NCBI GenBank assembly: GCA_900696525.1
Contig: CAADGL010000021.1
Span: 372,001 to 436,000, forward strand
Length of the DNA: 64,000 nucleotides
Direction: 5' to 3'
From: an uncultured Planctomycetota bacterium
GTDB taxonomy: Bacteria > Planctomycetota > Phycisphaerae > UBA1845 > Fen-1342
Part shown: positions 17,553 through 26,283 of the stretch, one piece after another
Position numbering within the stretch: the first letter of the stretch is position 1
How the letters are laid out: each line of letters opens with the position of its first letter
Position numbers and translations under genes: made by a program
Notes under the pieces: generated by a model
The model's database searches: none
Seen by the model: the letters and a program-made list of their open reading frames with translations, nothing else
Told to the model about the DNA's origin: nothing

Positions 17553-18620
17553 TCACACCTCCTCGGCGAGCTGGTTGTAGATCTCCACCGTGCTGATTCG
17601 GGCGGTGCACGCCCGATCGCAGCGCGCGCATCCGACGCAGCCCTTGCCGCCTGTGCGCTCGCCGATCCACTTCGATTTGCGCATCAGGCGGTGCCGCAGG
17701 CGCGCCGCGGCCTTGGAGCGGAAATTGTGTCCGCCTGCCACCAGCGCGAAATCCTGCAACTGGCAGCCATCCCACTCGCGGCAGCGCCGCCCCTCCTGCA
17801 AGGACAGGTCCAGCTCGTCGTGGACGTCGAAGCAGTAGCACGTCGGGCACACCAGGTTGCAGCTCCCGCACGAGTAGCAGCGCCGCGCCGTCGCCTCCCA
17901 GATCAGCGAGTCGTACGAACGCGCCATCATCGCCGGCAGGTCCTCATGCGCCGTCGTCAACGTCCTGCCGAAGCTCGCCTCCTTGCGCTCCTGCCACGCG
18001 TCGGCGGCGCGCTCGTCGGCGGCCGTCGGCCGTTCGCAGCCGCCGCCAGCCTCCAGCCACGCCCGCCCGCGCGGGCTGCCGAATCGCACGCCGAAGCGCT
18101 CGACGTCCGCGCCGGCGCCGAGCGGTTGCAGCATCACGTCGAAGCCTTCGTCGGCAACGTTCGCCCGCATGTCGGCGCAGTACACGCCCGGCGTGCAGGG
18201 CTTGCCGCAATCGACTCCGACGATCAGCAGCCGCCGCCGGCGGGCCTGGTAGTGCTCGTCGTCGCCGTTGTGCGAAAAGGCCCGGTCGAGCGTGACAAGC
18301 GCATGCAGGTCGCACGGGTGGACGCCGATCAGCGCCGTCGGCTGGGCGTCGCTCACCGGCCGGGCCGAGAAGCCGTCCGGCGTGCGATGAAACTCGAGCA
18401 GCGTCTCGCGTGGAGGGAGCAGGTACTGCTTCGGGCTGTAGACGCAGTAGGCGAACCCGAGGTCGAGCTGCCGGGCGCTCGACACGGGCTCGTAGAACCA
18501 GCGGACCGGGGGCGTCGCGTCGGGCACGTCACGGCGCACCGGCCCGATGACGCGCTGCGTGCGCAGCAGCTCGTCCACGCGCCCGAGCAACTCTCGCGTG
18601 CTGATGATCGCGTCAAGCAT
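17553..18620 (-). CDS. hydB: Group 3b hydrogenase iron-sulfur (beta) subunit
   Basis: This electron-transfer subunit resembles the sulfhydrogenase beta subunit and anaerobic sulfite reductase A. The body carries SPKQYLLPPRETL and LIGVHPCDLHAL, typical of the family. Two [4Fe-4S] ferredoxin motifs follow: CYSCGSCNLVCPTC (about residue 240) and CVGCARCDRACT (about 330). It has 355 residues. AGGAG precedes the ATG at 18620, which overlaps the histidine kinase stop by 8 bases, so the structural genes appear to be read through from the kinase. Confidence 0.93.
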   Translation of the reverse strand: MLDAIISTRELLGRVDELLRTQRVIGPVRRDVPDATPPVRWFYEPVSSARQLDLGFAYCVYSPKQYLLPPRETLLEFHRTPDGFSARPVSDAQPTALIGVHPCDLHALVTLDRAFSHNGDDEHYQARRRRLLIVGVDCGKPCTPGVYCADMRANVADEGFDVMLQPLGAGADVERFGVRFGSPRGRAWLEAGGGCERPTAADERAADAWQERKEASFGRTLTTAHEDLPAMMARSYDSLIWEATARRCYSCGSCNLVCPTCYCFDVHDELDLSLQEGRRCREWDGCQLQDFALVAGGHNFRSKAAARLRHRLMRKSKWIGERTGGKGCVGCARCDRACTARISTVEIYNQLAEEV

Positions 18621-20232
18621 GGCTCAACTCCTGGAAATCCTGGCGGCCCGGCGGCGGAGGCTGGATCGAGCCAGCGTCGATGACGATCTCGCTGGCGCGC
18701 GTGTTCCGCGGCCCCGGCTCCGGGTCGTCCGTCTGCACCGCGGGCAGTGCGATCGAGAAGGTCGTGCCCTTCCGCGGGCGCGAATAGACGTGAATGCGGC
18801 CGCCGGCCTGCTCCACCACTTCACGCACGATCGACAGACCCAGGCCCGTCCCGGCGATGCCGGCCGCCAGGGCGTTGTTGCCGCGGCGGAAGGCCTCGAA
18901 GAGCCGATCGTGGGCGTGGCCGTCGTCGGCGCGCTCCTCGATCGAATCTGGATCGAGGCCGATGCCAGTGTCCGCGACCATCACTACCACGTAGGCCTGC
19001 GTCGAGCCGAACGACCCCAACTGCCCGTCGAAATGCGGCAGCCGGCCGACCGTCACCTCGACACTCCCGCCCGCCGGCGTGTACTTGATCGCGTTGTCGA
19101 GCAGGTTGCCGAGGCAGTCGCGGAAGTCCGCCGGCTGCACGCGGGCCGCGAGGTCGCCTTCGCCCAGCGTGCGCCAGCTCAGCCGCACACCGCCAGCCGT
19201 CGCCAGACCCTCGAAATCCCGGCAGACGGCGGCAGTGGCGGCGCGCACGTCGGTGATCGCCGTGCGATGCCGGCGCGGGTCCGCCTCCTGCACGCGCGCC
19301 AACGTCAGCAGCTCGGCGACCTGCTGGATGCCCGTCCGGCAACGTGCGACGATGCGCTCGCAGGTCTCGCGCATGGCGGCGGCCGGAACCAGCCCGTCGC
19401 GCAGCAGCGTCGCCATCGTCTGAATTCCCGCGAGCGGGCTCTTGAGCTGGTGGGCGGCGGTCTGCATGAAGCGGCTGCGACGCCGTTGCAAGTCCTCAAG
19501 CGCCGTCTGCGACTGTTGCAGCGCCTGGTTCACCTGGCTGAGCTGGCGCTCGCGCTGCCGCAATCGGCCGGCGATGTGCTGCGTGAAATACAGCATCCCG
19601 AACACGCCCGCCGCCAGCACCACCACCGCCGCCGGCACGTAGCCCGCGTTGGCGTAGAGCCCCGGTGTGCCGGCGCCCGGCAGAAAGGCGTAATGCGGCG
19701 CGATCCAGCCGAGGTACTCCCCCGCCGCGAGCGCGGCGTAGAGCCCCGCGGCCCAGACGCCCTGGGCCAGCGCGAGCCGCGACGGCAGCAGCAGCGAGCT
19801 GATCGCCATGTGGAACAGGTAGAAGATCGCCAGCGGACTCTCCACGCCGCCGGTGTAGCGCACGATCGCCGTCAGCAGCAGCAGGTCGACGGCGACCTGC
19901 GTCCCGGCCAGGCTCAGGACCGGGCCATCCGCAGCCTGGCCCCGCCCCCGCGCCGGCTTTCCTCGACCCGCCCGCCGCGCCAGGACCGCCCACAGCCCGT
20001 TTACCGCCGCCAGCAGGATCAGCACGAACCACAACCCGGCGGGGCGCGGCCACGCCCGGCTGACCAGCCCCTCGAGGACCAGCACGAACGCGGCCGCGCC
20101 GACAAAGACCCAGCGCAACCGGATGAACCAGGAGAGCTGCACCAGCGCGGCCGGGGGCGCGCAGGGCGCAGCGTCGCCCGGGCCGGCGGTCGCCGGCGCA
20201 TCGCGGCGCGGCGCTGGGTCGTCCCGCTTCAC
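18613..20232 (-). CDS. RegB-like membrane sensor histidine kinase
   Basis: A 539-residue kinase with about six membrane helices (residues 30-218), a short coiled coil (220-250), the H-box TAAHQLKSPLAG with phospho-accepting His261, an N-box DCLGNLLDNAIKYTP, and G-boxes VADTGIGLD and GTGLGLSIVREV. The loop YTGGVESPLAIFYLFHMAIS resembles the GGxxNPF quinone-sensing motif of RegB/PrrB redox kinases. The C-terminal 30 residues are Pro-rich. Its ATG overlaps the regulator stop (ATGA) and its end overlaps hydB, placing it inside the hydrogenase operon. A redox input is inferred from the motif. Confidence 0.88.
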   Translation of the reverse strand: MKRDDPAPRRDAPATAGPGDAAPCAPPAALVQLSWFIRLRWVFVGAAAFVLVLEGLVSRAWPRPAGLWFVLILLAAVNGLWAVLARRAGRGKPARGRGQAADGPVLSLAGTQVAVDLLLLTAIVRYTGGVESPLAIFYLFHMAISSLLLPSRLALAQGVWAAGLYAALAAGEYLGWIAPHYAFLPGAGTPGLYANAGYVPAAVVVLAAGVFGMLYFTQHIAGRLRQRERQLSQVNQALQQSQTALEDLQRRRSRFMQTAAHQLKSPLAGIQTMATLLRDGLVPAAAMRETCERIVARCRTGIQQVAELLTLARVQEADPRRHRTAITDVRAATAAVCRDFEGLATAGGVRLSWRTLGEGDLAARVQPADFRDCLGNLLDNAIKYTPAGGSVEVTVGRLPHFDGQLGSFGSTQAYVVVMVADTGIGLDPDSIEERADDGHAHDRLFEAFRRGNNALAAGIAGTGLGLSIVREVVEQAGGRIHVYSRPRKGTTFSIALPAVQTDDPEPGPRNTRASEIVIDAGSIQPPPPGRQDFQELSHA

Positions 20233-20645
20233 GGCGCCTGCTCCTTCCGGGCGCGGCTGATCTGCTCGCGGACGACGGCGCGCAGCCTGGCGGCGTCGAA
20301 CGGCTTGTCGATGAACGCCTCGGCCTTCACGTAGTCGGTCCCGAGCTCGCGGGCGTAGTCCAGCCCGACGCGCTGGCCGATCGCGGAGATCATCACGATC
20401 GGAATGTGCCGGAGCACGTCATCGGCCTTCAGCTCGTAGGCCAGGTGGAATCCCTCCGACGGCGAGGCCAGCATCACGTCGAGCAGCACGAGGTCGGGCC
20501 GCTCGCGGCGAATGACCTCCAGCCCTTCGGGTCCGGTCGAGCAGCACGTCACCCGGTAGCCCTCGGGCTCCAGCATCAGCCGCACCGCGTGATGCACGTC
20601 CGCGTCGTCGTCGATGAGCACAATGTGCTGCCCGTTGCCTCGCAT
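20229..20645 (-). CDS. Single-domain response regulator
   Basis: A 138-residue receiver domain with nothing attached. The acidic pocket is LIDDDAD, the phospho-accepting Asp is in LVLLDVML, the Ser/Thr switch in VMISAIG and the Lys in FIDKPFD. There is no helix-turn-helix or enzyme output, so it must act by protein contact or pass phosphate on. AAGGAG upstream of the ATG at 20645 fixes the start. It is the partner of the adjacent kinase by coupling (ATGA) and lies between hypE and the kinase. Confidence 0.92.
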   Translation of the reverse strand: MRGNGQHIVLIDDDADVHHAVRLMLEPEGYRVTCCSTGPEGLEVIRRERPDLVLLDVMLASPSEGFHLAYELKADDVLRHIPIVMISAIGQRVGLDYARELGTDYVKAEAFIDKPFDAARLRAVVREQISRARKEQAP

Positions 20646-20662
20646 GGTCCAGCTCCTTCGCA

Positions 20663-21820
20663 TCAACAGATGCGCGGCAGGTCCTCGCCGTACGGCCGCT
20701 GCACGATCCGCCGCCCGCCGCCCAGCGTCACCAGCTCCACCAGCGGCGGCGCGGCCCGGTGAACACGGCCGATCATGGCGGCGTGCGTGCCTTCCGGGCC
20801 GGCGCGCAGCGCCGCCAGCGCCCGCGTCGCACCGGCCGCCGCGACCACGCACACAAGCTTGCCCTCGTTGGCCACCGCCAGCGGATCGAGACCGAGCATC
20901 TCGGCGGCGCCGCGGGCCGCGGGCGAAACCGGCAGCCGTCGTTCATCTATCTCGATGCTCAGGCCGGTCGCGTCGCAGATATCGGCCAGCACGCCCGCCA
21001 GCCCGCCGCGCGTCGCATCGCGCATGAAATGCACGCTCGCGCCGCATTCGAGCAGCCGCCGGGTCATTCCCCATAGCGGCATCACGTCGGATCGCAGCGT
21101 GGTCTCGAAGCCGATGCCCGCGCGGCGCGACAACACCGCGAGCCCGTGCTCGGCCAGCCCGCCGTTGATCAGGATCACGTCGCCCGCCTCGACGCGATCC
21201 AGCCCGAGCTGGGACCGAGGGTGCAGCACCCCGATGCCGGCGGTGTTGATGAACATCCCCGGCGGGTCGCCGCGGCGCTCGATGACCTTCGTGTCGCCGG
21301 TGACGACGGGCGCGCCGGCCTGCTCGGAGGTGGCGGCGATGGAGGCGACGATCCGGTCCAGGGAATCCACGGTCAGCCCCTCTTCCAGGATCAACCCCAG
21401 GCTGATCGCCAACGGTCTGGCCCCCATCGCCGCCAGGTCATTTACCGTCCCCGCAACCGCCAACCGGCCGATGTCGCCGCCGGGAAACTCGATCGGCGTC
21501 ACGACGTACGAATCGGTCGTGAACACCAGCGGCTGCCGACCGGCGGCTCCGCCGTTGCCTTTCGCGTCGGCCCACGTCGCCGACAGCGCTCTGAGCAGCA
21601 CGCCGTCGGTCAGCGGTCCGGCCGGCCGCCCGAGGCGCGAGACGATCCGCTCCGCCACCAGCCGGTTCGTCAGCTCGCCGCCCCCGCCGTGCGCCAGGAC
21701 GATGCGTTCGACATGCCGCTCCGCCGGCGTCGGCGACGAGTCGCGCTCGGCGCCCGTTCGGGCGCGCGGCTGCGGCAGTGCCTGTCCTGGCGCGCGCGTG
21801 CGTCGCTTAGCCCGGGTCAT
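20663..21820 (-). CDS. hypE: Carbamoyl-dehydratase HypE
   Basis: HypE dehydrates the thiocarbamate on its own C-terminal cysteine to thiocyanate, the source of the CN ligands of the NiFe site. The protein ends PRIC, so the essential terminal Cys is present. The ATP site includes LAHGGGGELTNRLV, FTTDSYVVTPIEFPGG and VTGDTKV, and MRDATRGGLAGVL is also typical. The first 38 residues (MTRAKRRTRAPG...) are basic and not found in most HypE proteins. The ATG overlaps the hypD TGA. Length is 385 residues against a usual 330-350. Confidence 0.95.
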   Translation of the reverse strand: MTRAKRRTRAPGQALPQPRARTGAERDSSPTPAERHVERIVLAHGGGGELTNRLVAERIVSRLGRPAGPLTDGVLLRALSATWADAKGNGGAAGRQPLVFTTDSYVVTPIEFPGGDIGRLAVAGTVNDLAAMGARPLAISLGLILEEGLTVDSLDRIVASIAATSEQAGAPVVTGDTKVIERRGDPPGMFINTAGIGVLHPRSQLGLDRVEAGDVILINGGLAEHGLAVLSRRAGIGFETTLRSDVMPLWGMTRRLLECGASVHFMRDATRGGLAGVLADICDATGLSIEIDERRLPVSPAARGAAEMLGLDPLAVANEGKLVCVVAAAGATRALAALRAGPEGTHAAMIGRVHRAAPPLVELVTLGGGRRIVQRPYGEDLPRIC

Positions 21821-22956
21821 GGCCGCACCCCCGGTCCGACGCGCTCCGGCGTCGCGCCATGCGCCGCGGGCTGCGTCGGCCGCGCTCGCCCGCCGTACTT
21901 GAACCATGCGGCGCAGGTTCCCTCACCGCTGACCATGCACGGGCCGACCGGGCGCAGCGGGTCGCAGCCGTTGGCGAACAGCGGGCAGGCATCGGGCTCG
22001 ACGCGGCCCATGATGACTTCGCCGCAACGGCACGCGGGGTGATCGTCGTCGCGGCCGAGCCGCAGGGCGAAGCGCTGCATCGCGTCGAAACGCTGAAAGC
22101 GCGGGCGCAGCGCCAGCGTGCTGCGCGGAATGTCGCCCAGGGCGCGCCACGGCCCGTCCGCCGGCTCGAAGACCTCCGCGAGCAGGCGCTGCGCGGCCCG
22201 GTTGCCACGCGACGACACCACCGCCGGGTAGAGGTTCTCCAGCGCCGCGCGGCCGTCGTGCACCTGGCGCAGCAGCGCGGCGATCGCCCGGGCCATGTCG
22301 CCGGACTCGAAGCCGGCGATCACGCACGGGCGGCGGTGGCGCCGCACGATCGGCCGGTACGCATCGGCCCCGATGATCACGCTTACGTGCCCCGGACACA
22401 GAAACCCGTCGATGCAGTGGTCGGCGTCGGCCAGCAGCGCCTCCATCGCCGGAACCACCAGCTTGTGACACACCAGCACGCCGAAGTTCCGCAGCCCCTC
22501 GCGCTGCGCTTCCAGCAATGCGACGGCGGTGGCCGGGGCGGTCGTTTCGAACCCGACGGCCAGGAAGACGACCTGGCGATCCGGGTGGTCGCGCGCCAAC
22601 TGCACCGCGCCGCGCGCCGATTGCACCACGCGCACCGTCGCGCCGCTCGCCCGCTGGGACTCCAGGCTGCCCAGGCGCCCCGGCACGCGCAGCATGTCGC
22701 CGTACGTCGCCAGGATCACGCCCGGCAGCCCGGCGAGACGAATCGCCGCGTCGATGTGCCGCTGGGCCGTGACGCACACCGGACAGCCCGGGCCGCTGAT
22801 CATGCGGACGTTGGCCGGCAGAAGGTCGCGCAGGCCCGTACGGAAGAGGGCCACCGTGTGCGTGCCGCAGACCTCCATGAGGTTGACGCGGCGTCCAATG
22901 CGGACCGCGAGGTCCTGGAGCTCGGAGCGCCAATCGTCTCCGGTCAAAGGGCGCAT
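21817..22956 (-). CDS. hypD: Hydrogenase Fe(CN)2CO assembly protein HypD
   Basis: HypD is the [4Fe-4S] scaffold that, with HypC, assembles the Fe(CN)2CO unit. Its conserved elements are all present: MEVCGTHT, SGPGCPVCVT, ATYGDMLRVPG, AVGFETTAPA, LCPGHVSVIIG and the cluster-binding C-terminus with CPLFANGCDPLRPVGPC and GEGTCAAW. It has 379 residues with a slightly extended C-terminal tail. It begins 316 bases after the end of hypC, the largest gap in the cluster, so an internal processing site or promoter is possible there. Confidence 0.96.
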   Translation of the reverse strand: MRPLTGDDWRSELQDLAVRIGRRVNLMEVCGTHTVALFRTGLRDLLPANVRMISGPGCPVCVTAQRHIDAAIRLAGLPGVILATYGDMLRVPGRLGSLESQRASGATVRVVQSARGAVQLARDHPDRQVVFLAVGFETTAPATAVALLEAQREGLRNFGVLVCHKLVVPAMEALLADADHCIDGFLCPGHVSVIIGADAYRPIVRRHRRPCVIAGFESGDMARAIAALLRQVHDGRAALENLYPAVVSSRGNRAAQRLLAEVFEPADGPWRALGDIPRSTLALRPRFQRFDAMQRFALRLGRDDDHPACRCGEVIMGRVEPDACPLFANGCDPLRPVGPCMVSGEGTCAAWFKYGGRARPTQPAAHGATPERVGPGVRP

Positions 22957-23272
22957 CGCGCATCTCCCGGTCCCGATGCGGGTCGGCCGGGCCGAGGCGC
23001 CGCGCCCCGGCCCCCGCCCCGCTTTTCGACTGGCAAGTCATGCGCCTTGCCTGGGCCTATCGCGACGACAGGAGATGGGGTCGCACGAGGAGCGCGGCGC
23101 TTTCAAGGCACGAAACCGCGCCGCGCTGCGCGTTTTGGCGCACCCGGGCCGGTGGGCGCGCACTTCTGGAGGTCGTCGTCAGTTCCTTCGGCGCGAAGCG
23201 TGTGGCACAGGCTGTCAGCCTGTGCGTATCCCGGCACAGATCGCCGGTATCCTTGGCCGACGGGGCCGTTGT
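22957..23272. other. 316-bp spacer inside the hyp cluster
   Basis: No supported gene was found. The spacer separates hypC from hypD on the same strand, while the other junctions in the cluster are 53 bp or less. It contains the perfect hairpin at 23205-23225 and GC-rich sequence without a convincing promoter. It could be an insertion remnant. Confidence 0.5.
23205..23225. repeat. Palindromic repeat hairpin between hypC and hypD
   Basis: GCACAGGCT and AGCCTGTGC form a 9-bp perfect stem around GTC. It starts about 48 bases beyond the hypC stop. No T tract follows in the direction of transcription. Similar short GC palindromes occur elsewhere in this window (for example 56364-56380). It may stabilise the upstream hypF-hypC message or be a dispersed palindromic repeat. 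Confidence 0.55.
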
Positions 23273-23554
23273 TCAGAGGCCGCTATTCGGAGGGCTCTCG
23301 TATCGTTTGCCAGCTTCTGAGCCGAACTCGGCCAGCCATTCACCGTCGAACGCCTGCGACAGGTAGTCCCACGTCTCCAGCGCCTCGCGTTCCTCGAGCC
23401 GCGCGATCGCGAAACCCGCGTGAATCAGCAGCCAGTCGCCGATCGCCGCTCCCGGCGTCAGGTGCGTGCTGACGCGCATGCGGTTGCCCTGAAGCTCGAC
23501 CAGGGCCTCGTCTCCGCGACACTCGATGACCTTACCGGGCACTGCCAGGCACAT
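23273..23554 (-). CDS. hypC: Hydrogenase assembly chaperone HypC
   Basis: HypC/HybG-type chaperones carry the Fe(CN)2CO unit from HypD to the large subunit. The start MCLAVPGKV has the essential Cys2. LLIHAGFAIARLEEREALET is the conserved middle with the functional His. It has 93 residues, with a C-terminal extension (FGSEAGKRYESPPNS) beyond the usual 75-90. The ATG lies 23 bases inside the end of hypF. Confidence 0.96.
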   Translation of the reverse strand: MCLAVPGKVIECRGDEALVELQGNRMRVSTHLTPGAAIGDWLLIHAGFAIARLEEREALETWDYLSQAFDGEWLAEFGSEAGKRYESPPNSGL

Positions 23555-26084
23555 CGCCTGCCTCCAATTGCGTCGCCGTCTCGCTCTCGTTCACGCTCCG
23601 CCAGCCCGCAACGAACGCCTGTCCCAGGGCGATCCCGCCGTCGCCCGGAGGGACTTCCCGGTGGTACAGCACTGTCAAACCGCGCGCCTCAAGCCGGTCC
23701 GTCACGCCGGCCAGCAGCCGCCGGTTCGCAAAACACCCGCCCGACAGCCCGACGCGCCGCACGCTCGCGCGCTCGGCGGCCTCGCCCGCCGCCCGCGCCA
23801 GCGCCGCCGAGACCGTCTCGTGAAAATCCGCCGCCGCCTGCGCGATGCTGCGGCCGCGACGCCGGCGCTCCATGATCTCGGCGATCAGTTCCGCGAACGA
23901 CCAGCGGCAGGCCCCGCCTTGCCAGCTCACCGCGACGGGCCATTCCCGGCCGCGCAAGCGCCCCGCGGCAGCCTCCAGCGCCATCGCGGCTTCGGCTTCG
24001 TGCCGGTTCTCGCCGCACAACCCCAGCACGGCGGCCGCGGCGTCGAACACGCGTCCGAGGCTGGACGTGGGCGGCGTGTTGATGCGCCGCGCGAGCTGCG
24101 CGGCGAGCTGGTCGATGTCAGGGCCGCGCCGCGAAGCGCGGCTGGCCGGCAAGGCTTCCGCCAAGACCAGTTCCGTCAGCGGCCTGCCCGCCGCGTCGAG
24201 CAGCGCCAGCGCCGGGCGCAGCGTCTCGCGCGCCGCCGCGTCGCCGCCGATCAGCGGGAAGTACGCGTGGTGCCCCAGCCGCCGATAGCCGCCGCGCTCG
24301 CACAGGAGCAGCTCGCATCCCCAGGCGGCACCGTCCGCGCCGTAGCCCACGCCGTCGCACGCCAGCCCGACGATGGGACCGGGCTCGTGGTGCTCGGCCA
24401 TCAGGCTCGCAATGTGCGCGTGGTGATGCTGGACGGCGATCGCCGGCAGGCCGAGGCGCAGCGCGTACGCAGTCGAGAGGTACAGCGGATGCATGTCGTG
24501 TGCGACCAGCCGCGGTCGGAATCGCAGCAGGCTGGACAGCCGCTCGACGGCCTCGACGTAATGCCGGTACGCCGGTCCGTGCGACAGGTCGCCGATGTGC
24601 TCGCTGAGCGTCGCCTCGCCGCCGCGCAGCACGCAGAACGCCGATTTCAGGTCGGCTCCCGCGGCGAAGATGTCGGGTGCGCGTCGCAGCGCCGCCGGAG
24701 CGCGCTCCGCGGCGCGGATGTTCGATCCGAGCCTGGGCGGCGCCTGATCGAGCCTCAGCGGGCGCGGCGCGTAGCCGCGCGCCCGGCGAACAGGAACAAC
24801 GTCGCGGCGGAAGGTGAACACGACGGAATCGTCGATCGGCCGCACGATCTCGCGGTCGTGCGCCAGCAGCGCGTCGGCCACGTCGCCGAGCGTCGCCAGC
24901 GCGTCGTCGTCGCGGAAAGCCAGCGGGCACCCCGCCAGGTTGCCCGACGTGAGCACGATCGCGTCCACGTCGCCCAGCGCCCGCAGCAGCAGGTGATGCA
25001 CCGGCGTGTAGGGCAGCATCAGGCCGAACTGGCCGCAGTTCGGTGCGATCGACGCGGCCAGGCCGTGCCCGCGGCGCTTTCGCGCAAGGACGATCGGCGC
25101 GGCGGGACTGCGCAGCGCGGCCCGGTCCGCCGCAGTGAGGTGCGCGATCCGCGCCGCCACCGACAGATCGGCGACCATCAGCGCCAGCGGCTTCCCGTCG
25201 CGCAGCTTGCGCCGCCGCAGCCGCCGTACGCTCGCTTCCGAGTCGGCCCGGCACGCGAGGTGATAGCCACCGAGGCCCTTGATGGCCACGATGCGGCCGC
25301 GGCGAAGCAGCGACGCCGCCGTGCGCAGCGGGTCTGCGCGGCGGCGGGCACTCAGCGGGCGCAGGTCGCGGGCGCTTTGCATGGCTGCGCTGATTGCAGG
25401 CATGTCTGTCGCAACCGCTCCCTCACGGTCGCGGCTCGGATCGGAGCGGCTCGTACCGGAGCGGCTCGGATCGGAGCGGCTCGGATCGGAGCCGGTCGGA
25501 AGCAGCATGAGGCGCGGGCCGCAGCGCGGGCAGGCGTTCGGCTGCGCGTGGAAGCGCCGATCCGCCGGGTTCTCGTACTCGGCGCGGCAGTCCGGGCACA
25601 TTTCGAAGGCGGCCATGCTGGTGAGCGGCCGGTCGTAGGGCACGTCGCGGATGATCGAGTAGCGTGGTCCGCAGTTGGTGCAGTTGATGAACGGATAACG
25701 TCGGCGGCGATCGCCTTCGCTGAGCAGCTCCCGCAGGCAGTCGCGGCAGGTGGCGGCGTCGGGGGCGACCTCGGGCCGGGCGCTGCGGTCGTCGGACGAG
25801 GGTCGAATCGCGAAGTGCGCCTCGTTCTGCGGAGGCAGGTCGCGCCGCGCGCAGTGCGTGAGCCGTGCCAGCGGGGGCAGCCGGCTCGCAAGCCGCTGCT
25901 CGAACGTCTCGACGACGTCGTGCGGCCCTTCGACCTCCACGACGGCGCCGAGGCCGTTGTTGGCGACGAAACCGCCCAGGCCCAGGCGCGAGGCCAGACC
26001 GTATACGAAGGGGCGAAAGCCGACCCCCTGCACCTGCCCGCGCAGGTCGAACCGCCGCCGCAGCCGCCCGTTGGATTGTCGCAT
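23532..26084 (-). CDS. hypF: Carbamoyltransferase HypF
   Basis: HypF makes carbamoyl-AMP from carbamoyl phosphate and ATP and transfers the carbamoyl group to HypE. Domains in order: acylphosphatase (RGQVQGVGFRPFVYGLA, about residue 14), paired zinc fingers (CRDCL, CTNCGPRYSI, CPDC, CPRCGPRL), a YrdC-like domain (KGLGGYHLACRADSE) and a Kae1-like domain (QHHHAHIASLMAEH, GLACDGVGYGADGAAWGCE, LSGGCFANRRLL). The 850-residue length exceeds the usual 750-780. Part of the excess is a Ser-Asp-Pro-Ser-Arg repeat (about 198-230) encoded by a 15-bp tandem repeat. The ATG at 26084 is preferred by domain spacing; 26102 and 26156 are in-frame alternatives. Confidence 0.95.
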   Translation of the reverse strand: MRQSNGRLRRRFDLRGQVQGVGFRPFVYGLASRLGLGGFVANNGLGAVVEVEGPHDVVETFEQRLASRLPPLARLTHCARRDLPPQNEAHFAIRPSSDDRSARPEVAPDAATCRDCLRELLSEGDRRRRYPFINCTNCGPRYSIIRDVPYDRPLTSMAAFEMCPDCRAEYENPADRRFHAQPNACPRCGPRLMLLPTGSDPSRSDPSRSGTSRSDPSRDREGAVATDMPAISAAMQSARDLRPLSARRRADPLRTAASLLRRGRIVAIKGLGGYHLACRADSEASVRRLRRRKLRDGKPLALMVADLSVAARIAHLTAADRAALRSPAAPIVLARKRRGHGLAASIAPNCGQFGLMLPYTPVHHLLLRALGDVDAIVLTSGNLAGCPLAFRDDDALATLGDVADALLAHDREIVRPIDDSVVFTFRRDVVPVRRARGYAPRPLRLDQAPPRLGSNIRAAERAPAALRRAPDIFAAGADLKSAFCVLRGGEATLSEHIGDLSHGPAYRHYVEAVERLSSLLRFRPRLVAHDMHPLYLSTAYALRLGLPAIAVQHHHAHIASLMAEHHEPGPIVGLACDGVGYGADGAAWGCELLLCERGGYRRLGHHAYFPLIGGDAAARETLRPALALLDAAGRPLTELVLAEALPASRASRRGPDIDQLAAQLARRINTPPTSSLGRVFDAAAAVLGLCGENRHEAEAAMALEAAAGRLRGREWPVAVSWQGGACRWSFAELIAEIMERRRRGRSIAQAAADFHETVSAALARAAGEAAERASVRRVGLSGGCFANRRLLAGVTDRLEARGLTVLYHREVPPGDGGIALGQAFVAGWRSVNESETATQLEAGDVPGSAR
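25421..25492. repeat. 15-bp tandem repeat expanded in frame within hypF
   Basis: Four copies of a 15-bp unit, GGCTCGGATCGGAGC, occupy 25433-25492; the second copy differs at three positions. Just outside, CCTCACGGTCGCGGCTCGGA (from 25421) matches a dispersed element also seen at 50055-50081. On the coding strand the array encodes SDPSR-type pentapeptides, so hypF stays open. It lies in the linker between the zinc fingers and the YrdC domain. Confidence 0.8.
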
Positions 26085-26283
26085 GTCAGCCCGTTCTCGC
26101 ATGGTCGCCACCGCTTCTCGTCGGGCAAGCCGCGTGCCGCGGAGCCCCGTACGCACCGCCCGTGTTCACGCGCCAGCCGATCATGTATGCTCAAACCTCA
26201 CGGCGCTGCGCTGACGCGGGCCAGGCCACCTGCGAGCCCGCTCCCGCGTCACGGCCGGCCCCCCACAACCGGAGCCCGCTCGG

